Shown here piece after piece: positions 6,883 to 14,779 of a DNA stretch of 23,959 nt; the first letter of the stretch is position 1; each line of letters starts with the position of its first letter. This stretch comes from Christensenella sp. UBA1252 (GTDB lineage Bacteria; Bacillota; Clostridia; Christensenellales; CAG-1252). The translations under genes were made by a program, and so were the position numbers. The stretch lies in the NCBI GenBank assembly GCA_002308575.1, contig DBVY01000040.1:1-23959 (forward strand). The letters run 5' to 3'. The notes under the pieces are model-generated. The model was given only the letters and a program-made list of their open reading frames with translations. It was not told the origin of the DNA and did no database searches.

Positions 6883-8721
6883 ATGAAAAAAAGTTGGATA
6901 GGCGTATTCCTTATCGTGCTCATCGTCGCGCTCGTTTTGACCGCGTGCGACGTTCAGATCAACGACGGAAAGATCGACGGGATCGACGAGCTCCCCGTTA
7001 CCGCGGAAGTCAGCGGCTTGGAGGGCGTTTCGGGAACCGCGGAAGTCAGGCTCCTGAATTCGACCGAAGAAGCAACGGCGCTCGCCGCAGTCAAGGAAGT
7101 TTATTACGTTGCGGACGGCGCGGAGATCTATTCGGTGGACGTTTCCGTCGTCAATAACGGCGAAAAAGTAACACTCGAAAAGCCCGTTACCGTCAGCATT
7201 ACGTTGCCGTCCGTCGTGACGCTTCCCTTAGACCAATTCGTCGTCTTCCACGTGCACGACGGCGCCGCCGAGAAAATCGACCACACCGTTTCGAACGGCA
7301 AACTGACCTTTACCGTCAAAACTTTCTCCCCCTTCGTTGTCGTTCCGGCGCATACGCACGTTTACGGCGAATGGGAGTTTATCGGCGGACAGGCGCCCGC
7401 TTGTGGAGAATCCGGCATGCAAAAGCGCACCTGCGTTTGCGGTGACGAACAAACGAGGGATTACACCGTGGATCATATCGACGAAAATAACGACGGCAAA
7501 TGCGACAATTGCGGTATAGATATGGGCGGTTCTTCCGTCAACCCCGACGACAAGACCAAGCCGGGCGGCGAAACCAAGCCGGGCGGAGAAACCAAGCCGG
7601 GCGAAGATACCAACCCCGAAACCGTTGTAATTCCCACGACCTATTCGAGAAACGGCGATACGGTGTACTTCGGATCTTATCCGCAAACCCAAATGACGGA
7701 CGAAACGTTGATCGCTACGCTGAACGGACTCGCGGGCGGCACCCCGGGAAGAACGGACGACGACTACGGTTGGACCTCCTATCAATACTATCACGGAACG
7801 GGCGACGAACATATGCGCGAAACGACCAACGAAGAAGATTATATGTGGTATAAGGACGTAGAATACCAAGGAAATAAATACCGCGGCGTCTACTTTACGC
7901 AGTACAGACCCAGCCTGACCGTCTACGTGATCGGACAGGACAAATCGTACTCCTATAAGCCGACGAACACCTTCCAGTACAGAAACGAATATCGCAAGAC
8001 CGTAACGTATTGGTTCCGCTACGAGCCGATCAAATGGCGCATTGTGGAAGAGAAAAACGGAAATGCGCTTTTGATCGCGGATCTGATCATCGACAGCCAA
8101 GCCTATTTGAACGTGGCGGAATACGTGGGACTGGACGAGAAATCCAACAGCATTTATATGAACACCAATCCCGGCGTGCCCGCAGATACCTATGCGAACA
8201 ACTATATGTACAGCACGATCCGCGCTTGGTTGAACGACACTTTCTATAACACGGCGTTTACAACCCTTCAAAAATCCTTGATAAACCTGACCACCGTGGA
8301 CAACGGCATCACGAGCAGTAAGCCGATCAACGGAAACGACGAAATAAACTGGAACAAAGGCACGCGTTTCCTCTGCGCGAACACGCAAGACCATATCTTC
8401 CTGCCGAGCGAAGCGGACGTAACGAACCCGGATTACGGTTTCTCGGATTTCATGGAACGCTACGCCAACGATAAGAAGCGCATCCGCAAGTACACCGATT
8501 ACGCTTTGAGTCAAGGACTTTGGGCGCACGGCAGCGCGTATACCCAAGACGTGCTTTACGGCGAATACTGGCTCCGCTCTCCGCTTCAACAGAACTACGA
8601 CAACAGCGGATACGGCGTGGCTTGTAAAGTGGATGAAGAAGGTTACGCCGCAGGCGGCGATTTCGTCATCAACACTTCCATCGGCGTCCTTCCGATGCTG
8701 TGGATCAACGTCGGCGACTGA
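6883..8721 (+). CDS. Lipoprotein with Cys-rich segment and C-terminal DUF6273-like domain
   Basis: A 612-residue secreted protein. It has a lipoprotein signal peptide ending in LTAC (lipidated Cys22). A beta-rich region runs to about residue 155. A small Cys-rich segment follows (Cys174, Cys184, Cys186, Cys207, Cys210) with HTHVYGEWEF and a DENNDGKCDNCG motif that looks like a metal-binding knuckle. Next comes a Gly/Pro/Lys/Thr linker of three six-residue repeats (224-242). The C-terminal domain from about 260 contains VYFGSYPQT, YEPIKWRI, STIRAWLNDTFYNTAF, FLPSEADV, YWLRSP and GVLPMLWI, a pattern I recognise as the DUF6273 family of Bacillota surface proteins. Function unknown. The start is supported by AGGAG nine bases upstream. 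It stands alone between tetR and a terminator. Confidence 0.85.
   Translation: MKKSWIGVFLIVLIVALVLTACDVQINDGKIDGIDELPVTAEVSGLEGVSGTAEVRLLNSTEEATALAAVKEVYYVADGAEIYSVDVSVVNNGEKVTLEKPVTVSITLPSVVTLPLDQFVVFHVHDGAAEKIDHTVSNGKLTFTVKTFSPFVVVPAHTHVYGEWEFIGGQAPACGESGMQKRTCVCGDEQTRDYTVDHIDENNDGKCDNCGIDMGGSSVNPDDKTKPGGETKPGGETKPGEDTNPETVVIPTTYSRNGDTVYFGSYPQTQMTDETLIATLNGLAGGTPGRTDDDYGWTSYQYYHGTGDEHMRETTNEEDYMWYKDVEYQGNKYRGVYFTQYRPSLTVYVIGQDKSYSYKPTNTFQYRNEYRKTVTYWFRYEPIKWRIVEEKNGNALLIADLIIDSQAYLNVAEYVGLDEKSNSIYMNTNPGVPADTYANNYMYSTIRAWLNDTFYNTAFTTLQKSLINLTTVDNGITSSKPINGNDEINWNKGTRFLCANTQDHIFLPSEADVTNPDYGFSDFMERYANDKKRIRKYTDYALSQGLWAHGSAYTQDVLYGEYWLRSPLQQNYDNSGYGVACKVDEEGYAAGGDFVINTSIGVLPMLWINVGD
7555..7608 (+). 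repeat. Three tandem 18-bp repeats coding the lipoprotein linker
   Basis: Units at 7555, 7573 and 7591 each begin ACCAAGCCGGGCG and encode TKPGGE, TKPGGE and TKPGED. The low divergence suggests recent slippage, so the copy number may vary between strains. Confidence 0.85.
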
Positions 8722-8742
8722 GAAACGAAAAAGTCATAAAGA

Positions 8743-8775
8743 AAAACATCGATCCGCTTGGATCGATGTTTTTTT
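8743..8775 (+). terminator. Intrinsic terminator after the lipoprotein gene
   Basis: A perfect 11-bp stem (AACATCGATCC / GGATCGATGTT) with the tetraloop GCTT is followed by five more T, about 20 bases after the lipoprotein stop codon. Confidence 0.95.
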
Positions 8776-8827
8776 ATAATAATACGGCTTTGGATATTGT
8801 GCGACTGCTTTGCGTCTGCTTTCGGTT

Positions 8828-8865
8828 CCGCGCAGTTACGTACCCAAACGTACGTAACTGCGCGG
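8828..8865. repeat. Perfect 16-bp inverted repeat between convergent genes
   Basis: CCGCGCAGTTACGTAC, six bases (CCAAAC), then the exact reverse complement. No T-tract follows on either strand. Outer arms CTGCTTTG (8805-8812) and CAAAGCAG (8881-8888) can also pair, giving a longer interrupted cruciform. It lies between the lipoprotein terminator and the 3' end of the uronate operon. It could stabilise or end the minus-strand operon mRNA, or be a palindromic repeat element. Confidence 0.8.
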
Positions 8866-8912
8866 TCTTGAAGTCAGAAACAAAGCAGGTGCCCCTTTTG
8901 CGGCGCCACATC

Positions 8913-9743
8913 TCAAACGCCCGAGTAGGCGGAGAACCCCCCATCTACGGGAATGACCGTGCCCGTCACAAACCCGCTCGCATTGTCGTCCGCAAGCCAC
9001 AGCAGACACCCGATCAGGTCGCTGATCTCGCCGAACTTTTTCATCGGAGTCGCGGCGAGGATCTTGCCGGTACGGGCGGTCGGCGTGCCGTCCTCGTTAA
9101 AGAGGAGCGCGCGGTTTTGGTTGGTTACGAAGAAACCCGGCGCGATCGCGTTGCAACGAATGCCGCAAGGCGCAAAATGGACGGCGAGCCATTGGGTAAA
9201 GTTCGAAATGCCCGCTTTCGCCGCGGAATAGGCGGGGATCTTCGTTAAAGGGCGGAACGCGTTCATACTCGAAATGTTGATGATATTGCCGCCCGTCTTG
9301 ACCATATCCGCCGCAAAGACCTGCGTGACGAGGAAAGCGCTCGTGATATTCAGATCGAACACGAATTTGAGACCGCTTTCTTCGAGCGCGAAGAAATCCT
9401 TGATCCCCGCGGTGTCGGGGGTCATCGTTTCGTTATCCGTAGACGCGCGCGGGTTGTTGCCGCCGGCGCCGTTGATCAGGAAATTGACCGCGCCGAACGC
9501 GTCGTTGATCGTCTTTTTCGCTTCGACGATGCTCGCCTTATCGAGGCAGTTGCAACGAACGGCAAGCGCGTTTTTTCCGATCCCGTCCGCCACGGCTTTC
9601 GCCGCGTCGTAATTGACGTCCAAGAGAGCGACTTTCGCGCCGCAAGATGCGAGCGCGCGCGCAAACTCCGAGCAGATCACGCCGCCTGCGCCCGTGATCG
9701 CGATCGTCTTATCTTTCAGATCCACGTTAAAAGGAATGCTCAT
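8913..9743 (-). CDS. uxuB: SDR-family D-mannonate oxidoreductase (UxuB/YjmF type)
   Basis: A 276-residue short-chain dehydrogenase. It has the cofactor motif TGAGGVICSEFARAL, NGAGG after strand 4, catalytic Ser in NISSMNAF, YSAAKAG (Tyr-x3-Lys), and the C-terminal VTGTVIPVDGGFSAYSGV. The TGxGGVxCS form and the adjacent uxuA point to the Bacillus YjmF-type enzyme that interconverts D-fructuronate and D-mannonate with NAD(P)H, which is unrelated to the E. coli UxuB family. It is last of five genes in the minus-strand operon and begins 11 bases after the preceding stop, with a clear AAGGAG site. If the assignment is wrong it would still be an SDR acting on a sugar acid. Confidence 0.85.
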   Translation of the reverse strand: MSIPFNVDLKDKTIAITGAGGVICSEFARALASCGAKVALLDVNYDAAKAVADGIGKNALAVRCNCLDKASIVEAKKTINDAFGAVNFLINGAGGNNPRASTDNETMTPDTAGIKDFFALEESGLKFVFDLNITSAFLVTQVFAADMVKTGGNIINISSMNAFRPLTKIPAYSAAKAGISNFTQWLAVHFAPCGIRCNAIAPGFFVTNQNRALLFNEDGTPTARTGKILAATPMKKFGEISDLIGCLLWLADDNASGFVTGTVIPVDGGFSAYSGV

Positions 9744-9754
9744 TTTTTATCTCC

Positions 9755-11506
9755 TTATATTTTGAAAAAATTGTCTTTTCCGATTTGGTCGAAAACGAAC
9801 GCCGCCACGCTCGACCACGCCTGCAAGCGCGATCCCGTTTTGCAAAACGGCGAGAAATACTCGACGGCGGTATAATCGCCGCGCTTTACGTTGAACGCAA
9901 GGGGCGAAAGAAGGACGCTTCGATAGTCCATACCGTATAAATACTTGGCATAGGCGTACAAGGCGGTCAGGAAAGGCCAGTTCGCGCCGTTATGATAGTC
10001 GAACGGACGCGCCGATTTATGCACCGTTTCCCCCGCTCTTTCGTAGGGCGGATACACGCACATCGCGCCGAAGTCTTCCTCGGAAACGCGATTCGATTTG
10101 CTTTCGAGGATGCGCTCCATCGCCGCAAGAACGGAACGGGCGCGCGCCTCGGGCGCCAAATCGAACAGGACGGTGAAAACCGTGTCGATCGAGAGATTGT
10201 CCTCGGTAAACTCCCTCGTTTTGAAATTTACGTAATACCCTTTTTTTTCGTCAAACAGCAGATCGTTGATCGCCTTTTTGACGGTTTTATACTTCGCTTC
10301 GTACGACGCCGCAAGCGCGGGGTTCTTCTTCTCGAAGAGTTTGGACGCGGCATACAAGGCGCGTGCGTATAAGGCTTCCACGTAGGTTACGTAGCCGCCG
10401 CGATTGACTTCGTCCGCCCAATCCTTGCGGTTCCGCCCTTCTTTGTAGATCAGCCCCGTTTCGTCCGCGCTTTCGGAAAGCTTTTGCAAAACGCGGTCTA
10501 CCTCGCCGAGCACGGTACCGTTCTTCGTCTTTTCGGAAAGCACGCTTTCGTCCTTGACGTGCGAAACGTAATCGAAAACTTCGAGAACGAAGAGCGACGG
10601 GCTGTCGTAATGCCCGCCCCAAAAGGACGAATGATCGGTTTTGACCGCGGAAGGACAGGTGCCGTCCGCGTCGATCCCGCGCGCCAAAGTCAAAATTTCG
10701 TCGCGGATCTTTTCATTCTCTCTTTGATACATCGACAAAACGGTGAAATAGGAATCGCGGTAATACGTCCGCAAAGGATAGATATAATTGCCGCCCGCCG
10801 CAAACGCCGCAAATTCTTTCGCGCGCTTGAAATTTTCGAGCGCGGCAAAATAACTCAAACAATAAAACGCCTGCTCTTCCTCGTTCTCCGCGGAGAGAGG
10901 CGGCTGAACGGAAGCGATCTCCGCTTCGGTTTCCATAAGCGCTTCGTCAAATGCGGCAAAGGCATTTTTATGCGCTTTTTCGTCGGAAGCGAAAGAAACG
11001 AGCCATTTCATCTCGCCCTTCGCGCTTCCGTAAAAACATTCGTCCTCTTGCACCCACTCGATCATTTCGCCGGAAGACAACTTAAATTCTTTCGCTTCGA
11101 AATAGGAAGCGCGCGCGGAAGAAAGCGCTTTGGCGGCGCGCACGTCCAACGCGAACGAAAGATCAAGCGAGGAACGAAGGGAGAAATAGACGCCGTTTAC
11201 GTCCTTTTTCAAAAAGATCGTTAGATAGATTTTTCCGCCTTCTGCGTCCCATTCGATCTCCTGTTTTCTGCCGATCATACGAACGGTCTTGGGAGAGCGA
11301 ACGTCCAAAGGGGTTCCGTTTACGAACAGAGAAAGAGAGAGAAAAGGTTCGACGAAATTTTCGGCGCGATCGTTCACGCGATAGACGGAAAGTCCGCCCT
11401 TGCCGTCCGCGACGACGAAGGCTTTTTCGCTTCCCATATCGAACGGGACTTCCTCGAAGGCTTTCCCCGTTACGACGATCTTTCCCTTTTCAAACGAAAC
11501 GTTCAT
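9755..11506 (-). CDS. Putative six-hairpin (alpha/alpha barrel) glycoside hydrolase
   Basis: A 583-residue protein without a signal peptide, so cytoplasmic. The N-terminal 200 residues look like a beta-sandwich. The rest is helical and resembles the catalytic barrel of glycogen-debranching/amylo-alpha-1,6-glucosidase-type proteins: YPLRTYYRDSYFTVLSMY, HSSFWGGHYDSPSLFVLEV, KDWADEVNRGGYVTYVEALYARAL and RPFDYHNGANWPFLTALYAYA. The acidic residues in YYRDSYF and DWADE are candidate catalytic groups. I cannot place it in a numbered GH family. Its position between uxuA and uxuB suggests it releases the uronate or its partner sugar from an imported oligosaccharide. That is context-based inference. 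Confidence 0.65.
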   Translation of the reverse strand: MNVSFEKGKIVVTGKAFEEVPFDMGSEKAFVVADGKGGLSVYRVNDRAENFVEPFLSLSLFVNGTPLDVRSPKTVRMIGRKQEIEWDAEGGKIYLTIFLKKDVNGVYFSLRSSLDLSFALDVRAAKALSSARASYFEAKEFKLSSGEMIEWVQEDECFYGSAKGEMKWLVSFASDEKAHKNAFAAFDEALMETEAEIASVQPPLSAENEEEQAFYCLSYFAALENFKRAKEFAAFAAGGNYIYPLRTYYRDSYFTVLSMYQRENEKIRDEILTLARGIDADGTCPSAVKTDHSSFWGGHYDSPSLFVLEVFDYVSHVKDESVLSEKTKNGTVLGEVDRVLQKLSESADETGLIYKEGRNRKDWADEVNRGGYVTYVEALYARALYAASKLFEKKNPALAASYEAKYKTVKKAINDLLFDEKKGYYVNFKTREFTEDNLSIDTVFTVLFDLAPEARARSVLAAMERILESKSNRVSEEDFGAMCVYPPYERAGETVHKSARPFDYHNGANWPFLTALYAYAKYLYGMDYRSVLLSPLAFNVKRGDYTAVEYFSPFCKTGSRLQAWSSVAAFVFDQIGKDNFFKI

Positions 11507-11515
11507 CCTTTCCCC

Positions 11516-12559
11516 TTATTTTTTTGCCGCAAGGTCTTTTTCCACCGCTTCGAACAGCCCCGTCAGATAGGCGCCGCCGAGCGCGCGGTCGAAAAGCCCG
11601 TATCCGGGTTTCGCGTCCTCGCCCCAAATGTTGCGACCGTGATCGGGGCGCAGATAGCCGTCGAAACCGTTTTCAACGAGCGCTTTGACGATCGCGTAAA
11701 TATCGACGTTCCCTTCCGCCGTTTGGTGACCATTCTCGTAAAAGTCGGTTTCATTCACGAATTTGAGTTGTCTCAAATGTGCGAAATAGACGCGGCTCGC
11801 GTACTTCGCCGCCATCTTCGGAAGATCGTTGAACCTGCCCGCGCCGAGGCTTCCGGTGCAAAACGTGATGCCGTTATGTTTATCCGGCACGGCGGCGAAC
11901 AACCTGTCGTAATCCGCTTCGCAGCCGACGATCCTCGGCAGACCGAAGATATCCCACGGCGGATCATCCGGATGGATCGCCATATTGACGCCCGCTTCTT
12001 CGCAGGCGGGCATGATCGCTTTGAGGAAGTACACGAGGTTTTCGAAGAGTTTTTCGTGCGTCATACCCTCGTACTTTTGAAGGAGCGCGTCCAGTTCTTC
12101 TTTCGAATAGCTCTCGTCCCAGCCCGGCAAGCGGAGGTTCTTTTTGTCGAGTTTGTTGAAATCTTCCTCGGAATAGGAAAGCGAGGTCGAACCGTCCGCG
12201 TGCTTATAGTACAGATTCGTGCGGAACCAATCGAAGACGGGCATAAAATTATAGCAAACGCACTTTACGCCGACCTTTCCGCAATTCAAAATGTTTTGCT
12301 TATAGGCTTCGATATATTTGTCGCGCGTCGGCGCGCCGAGCTTGATATCCTCGTGCACGGGAATCGACTCGATGACTTCCATTTCGAGTCCCGCCGCCGA
12401 GCAAAGCTCTTTGAGGCGAAGAAGTTTTTTAACGTCCCACACTTCGCCGACCGGCGTGTCGTATACGGCGGTCACGACGCCCGTCATGCCTTGGATCTGT
12501 TTGATATAGGAGAGAGGGATGCAGTCGCCCTCTCCGTACCAGCGAAAAGTCAGTTTCAT
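11516..12559 (-). CDS. uxuA: Mannonate dehydratase
   Basis: A 347-residue enzyme that dehydrates D-mannonate to 2-keto-3-deoxy-D-gluconate in hexuronate breakdown. The N-terminus MKLTFRWYGEGDCIPLSYIKQIQG, the segment TPVGEVWDVKKLLRLKEL, the catalytic/metal region AIHPDDPPWDIFGLPRIV, CTGSLGAG, HLRQLKF and RPDHGRN are all family hallmarks. The length is near that of Bacillus UxuA. The ATG is one base past the stop of the oxidoreductase gene (TAA-T-ATG), so translation is probably coupled; the upstream site (GGGAAAT) is weak. The glycosidase gene follows nine bases downstream. Confidence 0.96.
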   Translation of the reverse strand: MKLTFRWYGEGDCIPLSYIKQIQGMTGVVTAVYDTPVGEVWDVKKLLRLKELCSAAGLEMEVIESIPVHEDIKLGAPTRDKYIEAYKQNILNCGKVGVKCVCYNFMPVFDWFRTNLYYKHADGSTSLSYSEEDFNKLDKKNLRLPGWDESYSKEELDALLQKYEGMTHEKLFENLVYFLKAIMPACEEAGVNMAIHPDDPPWDIFGLPRIVGCEADYDRLFAAVPDKHNGITFCTGSLGAGRFNDLPKMAAKYASRVYFAHLRQLKFVNETDFYENGHQTAEGNVDIYAIVKALVENGFDGYLRPDHGRNIWGEDAKPGYGLFDRALGGAYLTGLFEAVEKDLAAKK

Positions 12560-12560
12560 A

Positions 12561-13754
12561 TTATTTCCCGTTTTTAACCGCGACGAAGCCCGTTCCGAAA
12601 TTCAACGTGCTCTCGACCGCGTTGTCGTTGCCCGCTTTGTAGCGGGATACCGCCACGCGCTTGTTCAATTCCGCAAGATAGGTTTCTCCGTTTACCGGCA
12701 GGACGATCTTTTCGCCGTCCTTCCAGCCGGAAAGCTCGATCGCGTTCATGAGCTCGACGCCTTTGATTCCGTCCTCGCCGTTTACGAACAGCGAAGCGTT
12801 TCCGAGGATCGCCTTCGTAAAGTTATCCAAAATACCGACGTGTTGCGGGTTCTCTCCGTCCGTTTCGGGCTCGATGATCTCGCATTTCGGCGCGGCGAAG
12901 GACTCTTTCGAGGTTTTGGAGAACGAAGCGGAATCGCTTTCGTTTTTATAATAATACAACTTTTTATTCTCGCAAAGCAACTTTCCTTTGGTGCCGCTGA
13001 CTTCGAAGCGGTTCGTGCCCGGTGCTTCGCCCGTCGTCGTGATAAACACGCCGGACGCGCCGTTCTTATACTCGAAGTAGGCGGTGACTTCGTCCTCGAC
13101 TTCGACATCGTGCCACTTGCCGTACTTACAAAAACCGCGAACGGAAACGGGCATCTCGCCCACCACCCATTGCACGAGGTCGAGCTGGTGCGGGCATTGA
13201 TTGATCAAAACGCCGCCGCCTTCGCCCTTCCACGTTGCGCGCCAGGAACCGGAATCGTAATAGTGTTGCGTGCGGAACCAATCGGTGATGATCCAGTTCA
13301 CGCGTTGCAATTCGCCGATCCCGCCCTTCTCGATGATCTCTTTCATCTTGCGGTACAAGCAATTCGTGCGTTGGTTGAACATCATTCCGTAAAGAGCCTT
13401 GCTCTTTTTCGCGGCTTCGTTCATCTTTTCGACCTGCAACGTATAGACCGCCGCGGGCTTATCGGTGATCACGTGCACGTTGCGGTTCAAACACTCGATC
13501 ACGATTTCGGGGTGCTGATAGTGCGGTACTACGACGAGGACCGCGTCGCAAGCGCCTTCGTCGAGCATCTTTTTATAATCCGAATAATAAGAAACGTCCT
13601 CGGGAAGCGCGCCCTTGATCGCTTCGATCTTCGCGGGGTTTACGTCCGCTACGGCGGTCAAACGCGCGTTCGGAACCAGCCCTTCCGCGAGTTTCAGCGC
13701 GTAATAGCGCCCTTGGTTTCCCGCTCCTACGATACCGTATCTGACTTCTTTCAT
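12561..13754 (-). CDS. Gfo/Idh/MocA family NAD(P)-dependent oxidoreductase
   Basis: A 397-residue two-domain sugar oxidoreductase. The Rossmann fold begins YGIVGAGNQGRYYALKLAEG. The catalytic lysine region reads VITDKPAAVY (EKP variant). The second domain holds GGGVLINQCPHQLDLVQWVVGE, with the conserved His, and then the beta-sheet half that forms dimers. It oxidises or reduces a sugar hydroxyl/ketone; the substrate cannot be read from sequence. It overlaps the upstream isomerase gene by ATGA and is followed one base later by uxuA. Together with the TIM-barrel protein it recalls oxidoreductase/isomerase pairs that work through 3-keto sugars. That is a hypothesis only. Confidence 0.92.
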   Translation of the reverse strand: MKEVRYGIVGAGNQGRYYALKLAEGLVPNARLTAVADVNPAKIEAIKGALPEDVSYYSDYKKMLDEGACDAVLVVVPHYQHPEIVIECLNRNVHVITDKPAAVYTLQVEKMNEAAKKSKALYGMMFNQRTNCLYRKMKEIIEKGGIGELQRVNWIITDWFRTQHYYDSGSWRATWKGEGGGVLINQCPHQLDLVQWVVGEMPVSVRGFCKYGKWHDVEVEDEVTAYFEYKNGASGVFITTTGEAPGTNRFEVSGTKGKLLCENKKLYYYKNESDSASFSKTSKESFAAPKCEIIEPETDGENPQHVGILDNFTKAILGNASLFVNGEDGIKGVELMNAIELSGWKDGEKIVLPVNGETYLAELNKRVAVSRYKAGNDNAVESTLNFGTGFVAVKNGK

Positions 13755-14599
13755 TTTACGAACACTCCGTCCTTTTCCACGTAGCCCGCTTCGCGAAGGA
13801 TCTTTTTGATCGCGGCGACCGCGGCGTCGAACGCTTCGACGTTGCTCTCGAACTTGAATTTGGTTTTGAGCGCGGTGCTGTCGTTCAATGCGTAACCGTC
13901 GAATATTTTGAGGTGCGGCTCGACCGTCAGAACCTTATCGTCCGTAATGCGGGAAACGAGCCCTTTGAGATCGCCGTCGCCGTAGCCCGCGGGAACGACT
14001 TCGCCCGTTTCCGCCACGACGTCCTTGATATGGAAATAGTACGCGCGCGGCGCCATCTCGGCGAGGGTATCTTTCGCCTTTTCCCCGACTTGGATATAGT
14101 TCGCGGGATCGTACACGTAGTACAGACCGGGCGCGGCGGCGAGGACTTCCTGCACCCTCTTCATCGTGTCGCCGTATAACGTCTTATCGTTTTCGTGGCA
14201 CATTTTGATCCCCGTTTCCTTTCCGATCTCGGCGGTCTTTTTCATCAGCTTCATAACCTTTTCGGGGTTTTCGTACGCTTTAAAGAAGCTGAACATACGG
14301 ATATTTTCGCAACCGAAAATGCGAGCGAGTTCCACGCCGCGGCGAACGTCCGCGAGGTACTCCTCTTCCGAAACCGTGATGTCCTTCTTACCGATCGGCG
14401 AACCGAGGGACCAGATCTTGATCCCCTCTTGATCCAAACGCGCTTTGATCGCTTTCGCCTCTTCGTCCGTCAGCTCCATCACGTTCTTTCCGTTTACGTT
14501 CCGGATTTCGAGAAGGGAGATCCCGTTTCTTTTCAAGCCCGCGATCTGCTCTTCCAAAGCGTTTCCCGATTCGTCCGCAAATGCACACAACCTAATCAT
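13751..14599 (-). CDS. Sugar phosphate isomerase/epimerase-like TIM-barrel protein
   Basis: A 282-residue protein of the xylose isomerase-like/AP endonuclease 2 fold. Likely metal ligands are Glu in MCHENDKT, Asp in YVYDPANYIQ, His in YYFHIKDV and Glu in LTVEPHLK. I set the start at MIRLCAFADES because AGGAG lies eight bases upstream; the longer reading adds ten lysine-rich residues. It is first in the uronate operon, about 104 bases downstream of the predicted transcription start, and overlaps the next gene by ATGA. Substrate unknown; relatives include IolE, hydroxypyruvate isomerase and keto-sugar eliminating enzymes. Confidence 0.88.
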   Translation of the reverse strand: MIRLCAFADESGNALEEQIAGLKRNGISLLEIRNVNGKNVMELTDEEAKAIKARLDQEGIKIWSLGSPIGKKDITVSEEEYLADVRRGVELARIFGCENIRMFSFFKAYENPEKVMKLMKKTAEIGKETGIKMCHENDKTLYGDTMKRVQEVLAAAPGLYYVYDPANYIQVGEKAKDTLAEMAPRAYYFHIKDVVAETGEVVPAGYGDGDLKGLVSRITDDKVLTVEPHLKIFDGYALNDSTALKTKFKFESNVEAFDAAVAAIKKILREAGYVEKDGVFVK

Positions 14600-14662
14600 A
14601 TTTTTCTCCTTTTTTTTGTCGCGTTTCAACGCGTTGTTTTTCGTTTTTCGGCGAGGGAAGCG

Positions 14663-14676
14663 GGATCTACCGATCC
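14663..14676. promoter_or_regulatory. Small dyad, possible operator of the uronate locus
   Basis: GGATC-TACC-GATCC lies between the araC -35 box and the operon start codon, about 30 bases inside the predicted operon leader. A second short palindrome, CAACGCGTTG, is at 14628-14637. Either might be a regulator site, but such short dyads occur by chance. Confidence 0.25.
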
Positions 14677-14688
14677 GACGATTGCCTC

Positions 14689-14717
14689 TTGACGCCGATC
14701 ACGATATATATTATAAT
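14689..14717 (+). promoter_or_regulatory. Promoter of the araC-family gene (TTGACG-17-TATAAT)
   Basis: TTGACG (14689-14694) and TATAAT (14712-14717) are 17 bp apart on the plus strand. The predicted start is near 14724, with a leader of about 56 bases. Its -10 box overlaps the -10 box of the opposing operon promoter. Confidence 0.8.
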
Positions 14718-14738
14718 TCAATAAATAGCAATCTTCAA
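14710..14738 (-). promoter_or_regulatory. Promoter of the uronate operon (TTGAAG-17-TATAAT)
   Basis: On the minus strand TTGAAG (14738-14733) and TATAAT (14715-14710) are 17 bp apart. The predicted start is near 14703. Four bases of the -10 box (14712-14715) are shared with the araC promoter, so both cannot be occupied by RNA polymerase at once. Confidence 0.8.
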
Positions 14739-14779
14739 GCGTATATCTTACCGAAACGGGAGCATTTTAGCATTATCTT

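Noticed and set aside
7555..7608. Short tandem repeats as a CRISPR array
   Set aside because: They are contiguous 18-bp coding repeats with no spacers and translate to a TKPGGE linker.
7228..8589. 453-residue open frame on the minus strand opposite the lipoprotein
   Set aside because: No ribosome site and no domain, while the plus strand encodes a clear lipobox, Cys motifs and a DUF6273-like domain.
12519..13784. 421-residue open frame on the plus strand opposite the Gfo/Idh/MocA gene
   Set aside because: Arg/His/Phe-rich shadow frame with no family resemblance.
14600..14779. Possible riboswitch in the leader of the uronate operon
   Set aside because: Only short palindromes are visible; no known aptamer core or terminator/antiterminator pair could be recognised.
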